From positions 1 to 6,313 of the forward strand of contig JAFGQQ010000248.1 in the NCBI GenBank assembly GCA_016935595.1: a stretch of 6,313 bases of DNA, written 5' to 3'. Shown here piece after piece: positions 1 through 6,202 of the stretch (positions are counted from its first letter, which is position 1; every line of letters begins with the position of its first letter). The notes beneath the pieces were generated by a model. The model ran no database searches, was not told the origin of the DNA, and saw only the letters and a program-made list of their open reading frames with translations. The translations under genes and the position numbers were made by a program. This DNA comes from Bacteroidales bacterium. GTDB lineage: Bacteria > Bacteroidota > Bacteroidia > Bacteroidales > UBA10428.

Positions 1-1
1 A

Positions 2-538
2 CAATTAGAAAATATCAGAAAATCTGTAAAAATTCCTTTATTATTAATGGGGTATTTAAATCCTGTTATTCAGTACGGATTTAATAAATTTTGCCAGGAT
101 ACTTCTAATATAGGTGTTGACGGTTTAATTTTACCCGATTTGCCTTTAAAAGAATATATTGAACATTATAAAACATCAGTTGAAAAACATAATCTAAAAT
201 TTATATTTCTTATTTCACCCGAAACAAGTAATGACCGGATTAAACTAATTGACCAAACCGGAAGCGGCTTTAATTATGTTGTTTCCAGTTCTTCTACTAC
301 AGGCCCAAAAGAAAATATTATTGAAAAACAGCAGGAATACTTCAAACGCATTAATACGCTTAATTTAAAATTACCAAAACTCATTGGTTTTGGCATTTCA
401 GACAATAAAACTTATACAAACGCATGTAAATATGCAAACGGAGTTATTATTGGCAGCGCTTTTGTTAGGGCAATTGACGAAAATAAGGATTTAAAAAAAA
501 CGATTAAAAATTTTATTTTTTATATTAAAAACAATTAA
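2..538 (+). CDS. trpA: Tryptophan synthase alpha subunit, 5'-truncated by window edge
   Basis: TrpA is the cytosolic alpha subunit of tryptophan synthase. It cleaves indole-3-glycerol phosphate to indole and glyceraldehyde 3-phosphate and passes the indole to TrpB. The frame is open from base 2, so the 178 visible codons are the C-terminal two thirds of a roughly 260-residue TIM barrel; the internal ATG at 47 is not the real start. Visible family motifs, counted from the first codon here, are GYLNP (17-21), GVDGLILPDLP (38-48), the mobile loop VSSSSTTG (94-101), GFGIS (129-133) and the phosphate-binding IIGSAFV (149-155). The catalytic Glu and Asp (E49 and D60 in E. coli) lie upstream, outside the window, so activity cannot be judged fully. 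trpA usually ends trp operons, and the next gene here is on the opposite strand, which fits. Identification is secure. Confidence 0.97.
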   Translation, partial: QLENIRKSVKIPLLLMGYLNPVIQYGFNKFCQDTSNIGVDGLILPDLPLKEYIEHYKTSVEKHNLKFIFLISPETSNDRIKLIDQTGSGFNYVVSSSSTTGPKENIIEKQQEYFKRINTLNLKLPKLIGFGISDNKTYTNACKYANGVIIGSAFVRAIDENKDLKKTIKNFIFYIKNN

Positions 539-579
539 AAATAATTGTGGTTCTAAATATTTTTTATCTTTCTATTATA

Positions 580-1071
580 TTAATTTAAAGCCAAGGGAGT
601 TAAAAAAATAAGTGCCCAAATTACACCACCAATTAATGTGCCTGCTGTGCAACCTAAAAAAGCTTCTTTTGCTTCTTGTTTCCTAATATCTTCACTAGAA
701 ATAATATATACCAAGGCAGTTATACCTGCCCCTCCTATGGGACCAAAAAAACCCAAACAACATGTACCTGCCAATCCTACAGTAAATCCACATAAACAGG
801 AAGACACATATAATGGATTATTTTCATTAATAGAAAATATTTTATCAAAATCAAATACATGAAGATTTTCTATTAAATCAGGTCTTTCAATTTTTATTTC
901 ATCATAATTAATGAAATTTCGCTCCTTTACATACGCCTCAAGTTCAGATAATTGAGAAAATTGCTGTTCCACTTCATTTTTATCGTATAAAAATGAATCG
1001 GCTTTATAAGAAAAAACCATTCGGGAACTAAAGATAAAATTGATAATAATTAAAAAAATAATTTTACGCAT
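580..1071 (-). CDS. Hypothetical exported protein with Gly/Cys-rich two-helix membrane domain
   Basis: I do not recognise a named family. The 163-residue product starts at an ATG with a classic signal peptide: MRK, then a hydrophobic stretch to about residue 21 (likely cleavage near VFS/YK). Residues about 22-80 are polar, acidic and probably helical. From about 88 there is a hydrophobic Gly-rich block (88-125) containing CLCG, a CC pair and GPIGGAG. A short charged loop follows (126-136, SSEDIRKQEAK), then a second hydrophobic segment (138-162) with GCTAG and GG. Two Gly-rich helices around a charged loop recall small uncharacterised Bacteroidota proteins I remember only loosely. Five cysteines (92, 94, 104, 105, 141) sit in or beside the membrane segments. 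It is convergent with trpA, 41 bases apart, and lies 73 bases downstream of the MBL hydrolase on the same strand, so it may be read with that gene or alone. Coding status is good; function is unknown. Confidence 0.8.
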   Translation of the reverse strand: MRKIIFLIIINFIFSSRMVFSYKADSFLYDKNEVEQQFSQLSELEAYVKERNFINYDEIKIERPDLIENLHVFDFDKIFSINENNPLYVSSCLCGFTVGLAGTCCLGFFGPIGGAGITALVYIISSEDIRKQEAKEAFLGCTAGTLIGGVIWALIFLTPLALN

Positions 1072-1144
1072 AATTTACTGTTTTAAATTAACTTAAATAT
1101 CTATTATTTCATTTAACAATTGTAAAGATATAATTATTTTCATT

Positions 1145-1783
1145 TCAAACATTTAAAAACGGATTATTTCTCTTTTCATAACCTATGTTTGTTTTTTCAC
1201 CATGTCCAGGATATACAACAACATCGTCATCCAATATAAAAAGTTTTGTCCGGATACCTGTTATCAGGGTATTGTAATTTCCGCCGGGTAAATCTGTCCT
1301 TCCAATACTTCCTTTAAAAAGAACATCGCCAACAATTACAAATTTCTCTTCATTACTATAAAAAGCAACACTACCGGGAGAATGACCCGGTACATGAAAA
1401 ATCTTTAATTGGGAATTACCAAAACTTATATTATCATTATCGTTCAAAAATGAATCAGGCAATGGTGGTTCAACCATATCTAAATCAAAAAATCCGCCAT
1501 AATCAAATGCTTCTTCTACAAAAATAATATCAGCCTCATGCATGTATAACTGAATTTTGTATTTCTCCTTGGCAAAGCTATTTCCCAAAATATGATCGAT
1601 GTGACCATGAGTATTCAATAATTTAACTGGTTTAAGCAAATTATTAGAAATATAGCTATCTAACTCATTATTTTCTTGATCTGAATTACATCCGCAATCA
1701 ATTATAATACATTCTTTTGTCTCGTCATGAAGAATATATGTATTCTCTTGAAAATCGTTAAATACGATACTTTTAATTATCAT
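1145..1783 (-). CDS. MBL-fold metallo-hydrolase, glyoxalase II-like (YcbL type)
   Basis: This is a 212-residue cytosolic metallo-beta-lactamase-fold hydrolase. All expected metal ligands are visible: THGHIDH (His59, His61, Asp63, His64), His134 in PGHSPG, Asp153 in VGD, and His194 in PGHG. The segment FKGSIGRTDLPGG (156-168) is typical of the short glyoxalase II-like subgroup that includes YcbL. Classical hydroxyacylglutathione hydrolase GloB is about 250 residues and carries an extra C-terminal helical domain that binds glutathione; this protein ends soon after the last ligand and lacks it. Thiolester hydrolysis is therefore plausible, but the physiological substrate is not shown. The ATG start follows the pcm stop by only 7 bases, so the two genes are almost certainly cotranscribed and perhaps translationally coupled. 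No Shine-Dalgarno is visible. It is intact and the family call is secure. Confidence 0.93.
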   Translation of the reverse strand: MIIKSIVFNDFQENTYILHDETKECIIIDCGCNSDQENNELDSYISNNLLKPVKLLNTHGHIDHILGNSFAKEKYKIQLYMHEADIIFVEEAFDYGGFFDLDMVEPPLPDSFLNDNDNISFGNSQLKIFHVPGHSPGSVAFYSNEEKFVIVGDVLFKGSIGRTDLPGGNYNTLITGIRTKLFILDDDVVVYPGHGEKTNIGYEKRNNPFLNV

Positions 1784-1790
1784 AATCGGT

Positions 1791-2435
1791 TTATTTAGAT
1801 GTCCCTTTTAGTAAAGGAACAAAAGAAAAATATCCATGTTTAGTTTTTTTATATTCATTCTCACCAGTTTTTTCAATTAACATCATAATCTGAGTTCTTG
1901 AACCGCCAACCGGGGCAACTAATCTCCCTCCTATCTTAAGTTGTTTTAAAAGATTTTCGGGAATTTTAGAAGTTGATGCTGTGATTATAATTTTATCGAA
2001 AGGGCTATAAGTAGGCAAACCATTATTGCCGTCCCCAAAGAAAAAATTAGGCCTGTATCCGATTTCTGGCAGCAACGACTGGGCTTTTAAAAATAATTCC
2101 CTCTGCCTTTCAATTGTATATACTTTGGCGCCCATTTCAATGAATATAGCAGCCTGGTAACCCGAACCTGTGCCAATTTCTAAAACCTTATCATTTTTTT
2201 CAATATTTAACAATTCTGTTTGGAATGCAACTGTATAGGGTTGTGAGATAGTTTGACCTGCGCCAATAGGAAAAGCCTGGTCTTTATATGCAAATTCCAC
2301 AAAACCACTATCCATAAACAAATGCCTTGGAACTTTATTAATAGCTTCTATTATGCGTTCATCCTCAATGCCTTTGTCACGGACCTTTTCAGCTAACAAT
2401 CTTCTTAAGCCCTTATGTAAATAACTTTCATTCAT
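1791..2435 (-). CDS. pcm: Protein-L-isoaspartate O-methyltransferase
   Basis: Pcm uses S-adenosylmethionine to methylate the free carboxylate of L-isoaspartyl residues formed by ageing of Asn and Asp, starting their repair in the cytosol. The 214-residue length matches the family. Visible motifs are HKGLRRLL (7-14), VPRHLF (35-40), the substrate-side motif TISQPYTVA (62-70), SAM-binding motif I VLEIGTGSGYQAA (84-96), the acidic end of the next strand (TIER, 107-110), GDG (134-136) and the C-terminal FVPLLKG (205-211). All look intact. The ATG at 2435 gives the N-terminus expected for the family. It heads a minus-strand unit with the MBL hydrolase 7 bases downstream and diverges from the Gfo/Idh/MocA-like gene across the shared gap. 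A -7-like element lies about 20 bases upstream. There is no competing interpretation. Confidence 0.96.
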   Translation of the reverse strand: MNESYLHKGLRRLLAEKVRDKGIEDERIIEAINKVPRHLFMDSGFVEFAYKDQAFPIGAGQTISQPYTVAFQTELLNIEKNDKVLEIGTGSGYQAAIFIEMGAKVYTIERQRELFLKAQSLLPEIGYRPNFFFGDGNNGLPTYSPFDKIIITASTSKIPENLLKQLKIGGRLVAPVGGSRTQIMMLIEKTGENEYKKTKHGYFSFVPLLKGTSK

Positions 2436-2455
2436 ATTTTAGCAATTCAAGGATA

Positions 2456-2463
2456 CAAAAATA
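2456..2463 (-). promoter_or_regulatory. Candidate Bacteroidota -7 promoter element for pcm
   Basis: On the minus strand these bases read TATTTTTG, an exact match to the Bacteroidota -7 consensus TAnnTTTG. Transcription would begin roughly 15 bases before the pcm ATG. No -33 TTTG lies at normal spacing: the nearest ones leave 12 or 30 bases. By base composition, about one such match per 1200 positions per strand is expected by chance, so this is only suggestive. Confidence 0.38.
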
Positions 2464-2528
2464 TATTTATGAACACAAAAAGTTAATAATTCACAAAAAA
2501 AATAAATAAGTAATTCTTTCAAAAACTT

Positions 2529-2536
2529 TAAGTTTG
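2529..2536 (+). promoter_or_regulatory. Candidate Bacteroidota -7 promoter element for the Gfo/Idh/MocA-like gene
   Basis: The bases read TAAGTTTG, an exact TAnnTTTG match. It would place the transcript start near 2540, about 10 bases before the ATG at 2552. The final TTG of this element is also the only upstream in-frame start candidate (2534), and a message beginning after the element could not use it. No clear -33 TTTG is visible 17-23 bases upstream. With the minus-strand element at 2456-2463 it would make the gap a compact divergent promoter region. Confidence 0.42.
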
Positions 2537-2551
2537 CACAAAACAACTATA

Positions 2552-3493
2552 ATGTTAGCCATTGGTTTATTAGGTATTAACCGCATTGAAAGTGAAATCA
2601 TTACATTATTAAAAAAATCTTCTGTTTTTAAAATTACAGGTATATTTTCGCACAACTATTTTGAATGTAAAAAAATTGCACAAAAATTTGAAATCCATCA
2701 TTTCACTAGTCCTGAAGAGATAATTGAGAATGCGGCAATTTTTTATCAAATAGACAATGTTAAAGAATACTTCGACATTTTAATAGAGGGTTTAAAAAAC
2801 GGAAAACATTTGTTTATTGAAAATATTGGAGAACAATCTGTCGAAGATTTATCCGATTTAATTAAAATTGCAGAAGAATCAAACTCTGTTATTCAATTCA
2901 GAAAAAAAAACGTATATACTCCTTCTTTCTTAAGCTTAAAAGAAAAAATAAAAAATCCGCAATTAATTGAAATTAATCAAAAAATCAATGAGACTGAAAT
3001 TTCAACTAATTCTCTAATTTTTGATTACATAATATATGATATTGATTTAATTAGCACTTTATTTAAGTCAGAAATAAGAAGAATTTCTGCTACGGGCTTT
3101 TCCATATTCAATAATAATATTGATTTAATCTTATCAAGAATTGAATTTTCGAATGGTTGCATAATAAATATAAAATTAGAAAACACAAACCATACTGAAT
3201 CATTGCTTATAAATGTATATGAACATCATAAAATATATAAATTAGATATCAGTAATAATAAGTATTCAATAATTAAAAATCGAAATAATTTCAACAATAA
3301 ATTTGAAAAATCAGCAATAAAAAAAACAGATGCTATAAACTTTCAATTCAATGATTTTTATAAGTTAATTATAAATCATCAAAGTTCATTTTACAATTTA
3401 CATGATAATTACTGGGCTTTAAATCTTTCGAATAAAATTACAGAACTGGTAAAATCAATAGAAAATAAAAAAATATTGGGTGAATTTGAATAA
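2552..3493 (+). CDS. Gfo/Idh/MocA-fold protein with degenerate active-site motifs
   Basis: The fold is that of the Gfo/Idh/MocA NAD(P)-dependent sugar dehydrogenases: an N-terminal Rossmann domain (to about residue 118) and a C-terminal alpha/beta domain. The ATG at 2552 gives 313 residues beginning MLAIGLLGINRI, which puts the first beta strand at the N-terminus as is normal; an in-frame TTG at 2534 would add six residues but overlaps a promoter-like element. The hallmarks are altered. GxGxxG reads G8-I-N10-R-I-E13, with the last two glycines lost. The EKP motif with the catalytic lysine reads ENI (90-92). The DxxxH of the second domain reads D158-Y-I-I-Y162. The scaffold is still recognisable in KHLFIE (85-90), YDIDLIS (162-168), RRISATGF (176-183) and IEFSNGCIINI (197-207). 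Nucleotide-sugar dehydrogenase activity is therefore doubtful; a structural, regulatory or repurposed role is inferred. It lies 67 bases upstream of the sugar-phosphate transferase. Confidence 0.82.
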   Translation: MLAIGLLGINRIESEIITLLKKSSVFKITGIFSHNYFECKKIAQKFEIHHFTSPEEIIENAAIFYQIDNVKEYFDILIEGLKNGKHLFIENIGEQSVEDLSDLIKIAEESNSVIQFRKKNVYTPSFLSLKEKIKNPQLIEINQKINETEISTNSLIFDYIIYDIDLISTLFKSEIRRISATGFSIFNNNIDLILSRIEFSNGCIINIKLENTNHTESLLINVYEHHKIYKLDISNNKYSIIKNRNNFNNKFEKSAIKKTDAINFQFNDFYKLIINHQSSFYNLHDNYWALNLSNKITELVKSIENKKILGEFE

Positions 3494-3519
3494 ATAATTT
3501 ATATTTCGGAAGAATTTAA

Positions 3520-3527
3520 TACATTTG
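3520..3527 (+). promoter_or_regulatory. Candidate Bacteroidota -7 element for the glycosylphosphotransferase
   Basis: TACATTTG is an exact TAnnTTTG match in the 67-base gap and would start transcription near 3533, leaving a leader of roughly 28 bases. No good -33 element is seen: the nearest TTTG is 31 bases upstream, with only a TTTA at a spacing of about 18. The transferase may have its own promoter as well as, or instead of, readthrough from the gene before it. Confidence 0.38.
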
Positions 3528-3560
3528 AGCCCTCTTTTTTATCAACTTGGATTTTAGTGA

Positions 3561-4976
3561 ATGAACCCCAAAATTCACCGTTTAAAATATATTATTTTTG
3601 ATTACATTACGGCCGGAGCTTCGTGGACTGTTTTTTATATTTTCAGGAAAGTAATTATTGAACCTCAAAAATATGGATATGAAATACCAGTTGATTTTAA
3701 CAACAAATATTACTTAGGTTTAGCAATAATACCTGTTTTCTGGTTATTTTTATATTATCTTTCTGGTTATTATAAAGACATATATCGCAAATCGAGATTA
3801 ATTGAGTTAGGTCAAACGCTTTTTATCATTTTAATCGGGACAATAATCATCTTTTTTGTTTTATTGTTAGACGATACAATTTTATCGTATAAAAACTACT
3901 ACATTTCTTTCATCGGGTTATTCACAATCCATTTCATATTTACATATTTACCAAGGATTGTATTAACTACGCGAACAGCCAACAGGATTCATAAAAAAAT
4001 TATCGGATTCAATACAATTATTATTGGAAGCAATGAAAAAGCAGTTGAAGTATTTAAAGACATCGAAAATCAAAAAAGAGCAACTGGAAATAAAATAATT
4101 GGATTTATTAATGTTCTTGATAATAACGGATTCCTTCTGTCAAACTTTATACAACATCTTGGAAATCTAAATAATTTACATTCTATTATTCAAAAATATA
4201 AGATTGAAGAAGTTATTATCGCTATTGAATCATCCGAACATCAGGAAATAGGTAAGATAATTAATAAATTATATAATTATAATGTGGTTATAAAAGCTAT
4301 ACCTGATATGTATGATATTTTGACTGGTAAAGTAAAAATGACAACCATTTTTGGTACACCTTTAATACAAGTCACTCATGAATTGATGCCTGCATGGCAA
4401 GAAAAACTCAAATATATTATTGATTTTATTATATCTCTTCTAGCAATTATAATATTAATTCCGGTTATTATATTAATTATTATGGGGATTAAGCTCTCAT
4501 CAAAAGGACCGATACTCTATAGTCATGAACGTATTGGCCGTTATGGAAAACCTTTCACTTTATATAAATTCCGGTCAATGTATGTTGATGCTGAACCAAA
4601 TGGACCTGCCCTGTCATATAAAGATGATTCCAGAATCATCCCGTTTGGTAAATTTATGCGTAGTGCCAAACTTGACGAAATACCAAATTTTTTTAATGTA
4701 CTTAAAGGAGATATGTCTCTTGTAGGCCCCAGACCTGAACGAAAATATTTCATTGATCAAATTATACAGAGGGCTCCTCATTACCTGCACCTTCAAAAAG
4801 TTAAACCCGGAATCACATCATGGGGACAGGTAAAATATGGTTACGCAGAAAATGTTGATCAGATGGTAGAAAGGTTAAAATTTGACATTTTATATATTGA
4901 AAATATGTCATTATATGTTGATTTTAAAATATTAATCTATACATTAATTACAATCTTCAAAGGCAACGGGGTTTAA
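3561..4976 (+). CDS. Polyprenyl glycosylphosphotransferase (WbaP/WcaJ-like, initiating)
   Basis: This inner-membrane enzyme transfers a sugar phosphate from a nucleotide sugar to undecaprenyl phosphate, the first committed step of exopolysaccharide, capsule or O-antigen synthesis. The 471-residue length is full size. The N-terminus has four hydrophobic spans (about 10-30, 50-70, 86-104 and 112-131). A soluble CoA-binding-like Rossmann domain follows (about 150-245, IIIGSNEK at 153-160). A fifth membrane segment (284-310) leads into the catalytic domain: GPILYSHERIGRYGKPF (316-332), YKFRSM (335-340), KLDEIPNFFNVLKGDMSLVG (370-389) with the Asp372-Glu373 catalytic dyad, PRPE (390-393), KPGITSWGQV (415-424) and the terminal FKGNGV. 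All key motifs are intact. The codon just before the ATG is an in-frame TGA, so 3561 is the earliest possible start; no Shine-Dalgarno is seen. Sugar specificity cannot be read from the sequence. Its stop overlaps that of thpR on the other strand. Confidence 0.95.
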   Translation: MNPKIHRLKYIIFDYITAGASWTVFYIFRKVIIEPQKYGYEIPVDFNNKYYLGLAIIPVFWLFLYYLSGYYKDIYRKSRLIELGQTLFIILIGTIIIFFVLLLDDTILSYKNYYISFIGLFTIHFIFTYLPRIVLTTRTANRIHKKIIGFNTIIIGSNEKAVEVFKDIENQKRATGNKIIGFINVLDNNGFLLSNFIQHLGNLNNLHSIIQKYKIEEVIIAIESSEHQEIGKIINKLYNYNVVIKAIPDMYDILTGKVKMTTIFGTPLIQVTHELMPAWQEKLKYIIDFIISLLAIIILIPVIILIIMGIKLSSKGPILYSHERIGRYGKPFTLYKFRSMYVDAEPNGPALSYKDDSRIIPFGKFMRSAKLDEIPNFFNVLKGDMSLVGPRPERKYFIDQIIQRAPHYLHLQKVKPGITSWGQVKYGYAENVDQMVERLKFDILYIENMSLYVDFKILIYTLITIFKGNGV

Positions 4977-5539
4977 TTTACCAGTAAATAGTCCTGAATA
5001 ACAGAATATATTGGCCCTTTTGGAGTAAGCTTACTCTCAAATAACTGAAATTTTGTAATATCAACCTCTTGCAGGATTACGCCTTCATAATCATCAATAA
5101 GTAATTTTAATTTCGATGGATCCTTTATATTTTTAGGCCTGCCAATTGTAAGGTGTGGATGGAATTTTTCTTCTGATTTAATATTCAGACCCGTCTTTGT
5201 AATTAGTTCATCAATTTCAGCTTTTAATTCTTGCATTTCCTCAATTGGTTCTATACCAATCCAAATAACCCGAGGATGATAAACATTTTTAAAAACACCA
5301 ATATTTTTAAATGTAATTTTAAAATTTGACACCTTATTTTCAATTATTTTTAATTTACTAATTATATCAGGTATAATTTCTTCATGAACATCACCTAAAA
5401 ATAATAGAGTTAAATGTAAATTATTTATTTCAACCCATTTAATATAATCATTCTTTAATGTTGTTTTTATTTCATTTAATACATTTAATAATTTCTCCTC
5501 AACAGGTATTTTTACTCCCAGGAATATTCTCTTAGTCAT
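4973..5539 (-). CDS. thpR: RNA 2',3'-cyclic phosphodiesterase (LigT/2H family)
   Basis: This 188-residue cytosolic 2H phosphoesterase opens 2',3'-cyclic phosphates at RNA ends to 2'-phosphates; the family was first described as a 2'-5' RNA ligase. Both signature HxT motifs are present: LHLTLLFLGD (41-50, His42) and PHLTIGRP (128-135, His129). The N-terminal RIFLGVKIP and internal GVFKNVYHPRVIWIGI (81-96) are also typical of ThpR. Length is normal for the family. The start is an ATG at 5539 without a Shine-Dalgarno. The gene lies 66 bases downstream of the DUF4294 gene on the same strand and may be cotranscribed with it. Its TAA stop shares four bases (TTAA) with the stop of the convergent glycosylphosphotransferase, so there is no room for a separate terminator between them. 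The biological RNA target of this family is not well established. Confidence 0.93.
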   Translation of the reverse strand: MTKRIFLGVKIPVEEKLLNVLNEIKTTLKNDYIKWVEINNLHLTLLFLGDVHEEIIPDIISKLKIIENKVSNFKITFKNIGVFKNVYHPRVIWIGIEPIEEMQELKAEIDELITKTGLNIKSEEKFHPHLTIGRPKNIKDPSKLKLLIDDYEGVILQEVDITKFQLFESKLTPKGPIYSVIQDYLLVN

Positions 5540-5605
5540 TTTTAATTAAGTGTTATATTCTATCTTGGAAAAACTAATATTTTATAATAATTTTTTAATA
5601 AGTTA

Positions 5606-6202
5606 CTATAATAATCCTTTTTCATATAAAAAAATCAATTCTTCAATAATTCTATCTTTTCCCAAAGGATCATATTCAGATTTTAAATCCGAACCAAAAA
5701 GTCTTGCCAGTGTTTGCCAAAAAAATGCCGAAACCGATCCTTTATACTCTTTTAGTATTTCATATGAAGTTTGACCTGTTTCACGGTCAATTAATTTAAT
5801 TAATAAACGACCTTGTGTGATAGTTAATTTCATTAATTCTTCGCCAAATTCATCCATGACTTCTTTTTCCAAATTATTCATATAATTTCTTTTCTCTCTT
5901 TCTGTTTCAAGAGATAAATAATGTTCGTTCATTTCCTGGAATTTCTTTCTTGCCAGTTTTGCATAAGGATATACTGCTTTAATATTACGAATTAACCGAC
6001 GATATTTCCATTTATGCCACCAATTGTCATAGCTTAAAAACGAAAATACATATACTTCATCAAGATTAATATGAGGAATTGTATCACCGTCAATTATTTT
6101 CCCTTTTAATACATATGAAATATTGCTATCATTCTCCTGTGAAAAGGACAATGTTGTAATAATAAATGCAAGATATATAATATTAAAAATAATTTTTGAC
6201 AT
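5606..6202 (-). CDS. DUF4294 domain-containing exported protein
   Basis: This is a 198-residue member of DUF4294, an uncharacterised family typical of Bacteroidota. The chosen ATG at 6202 starts MSKIIFN and gives a compact signal peptide ending near SFSQ (residue about 21); an upstream in-frame TTG at 6226 would add eight mostly polar residues ahead of it and is less likely. Conserved features are IIDGDTIPHINLDEVYVF (36-53), a basic patch (KWKYRRLIRNIK, 65-76), VYPYAKLA (77-84), a charged helical stretch (about 86-120), the signature QGRLLIKLIDRETG (130-143) with TSYEILKEYKG (145-155), and FFWQTLARLFG (160-170) followed by YDP (177-179). The charge pattern and signal suggest a soluble periplasmic protein. 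It precedes thpR on the same strand. No function is known to me for the family, and none is inferred. Confidence 0.9.
   Translation of the reverse strand: MSKIIFNIIYLAFIITTLSFSQENDSNISYVLKGKIIDGDTIPHINLDEVYVFSFLSYDNWWHKWKYRRLIRNIKAVYPYAKLARKKFQEMNEHYLSLETEREKRNYMNNLEKEVMDEFGEELMKLTITQGRLLIKLIDRETGQTSYEILKEYKGSVSAFFWQTLARLFGSDLKSEYDPLGKDRIIEELIFLYEKGLL

Noticed and set aside
531..548. Inverted repeat ACAATT...AATTGT at the trpA stop codon, followed by a T-rich stretch, as a terminator
   Set aside because: The stem is 6 bp and almost all A/T with a 6-base loop, and it overlaps the stop codon. Such repeats are expected by chance at this base composition; too weak to annotate.
638..862. Plus-strand open frame of 74 codons
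   Set aside because: It lies entirely inside the 163-codon exported protein gene on the other strand, which has a signal peptide and coherent membrane segments; the overlap frame is composition-driven.
1113..1128. Palindrome ACAATTGT with flanking TTTA/AAA in the gap before the exported protein gene
   Set aside because: Pairing needs a bulge and leaves no proper loop; A/T-rich chance palindrome with no T-tract on the transcribed side.
1123..1130. Minus-strand TATCTTTA as a -7 element for the exported protein gene
   Set aside because: One consensus mismatch and only 15 bases from the upstream TTTG, which is shorter than usual; not better than chance in this gap.
2476..2479. TTTG on the minus strand as a -33 element for pcm
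   Set aside because: Only 12 bases separate it from the -7 candidate, too short for the usual Bacteroidota spacing.
4525..4796. Short frames on both strands inside the glycosylphosphotransferase
   Set aside because: They lie in the most conserved catalytic region of the transferase and show no family motifs of their own.
5586..5601. Mirror-symmetric AATAA-T6-AATAA sequence
   Set aside because: It is a textual mirror, not an inverted repeat, and cannot form a hairpin; expected in A/T-only intergenic DNA.
5550..5774. Plus-strand open frame of 74 codons across the thpR/DUF4294 gap
   Set aside because: Most of it is antisense to the conserved C-terminus of DUF4294; no recognisable motif.
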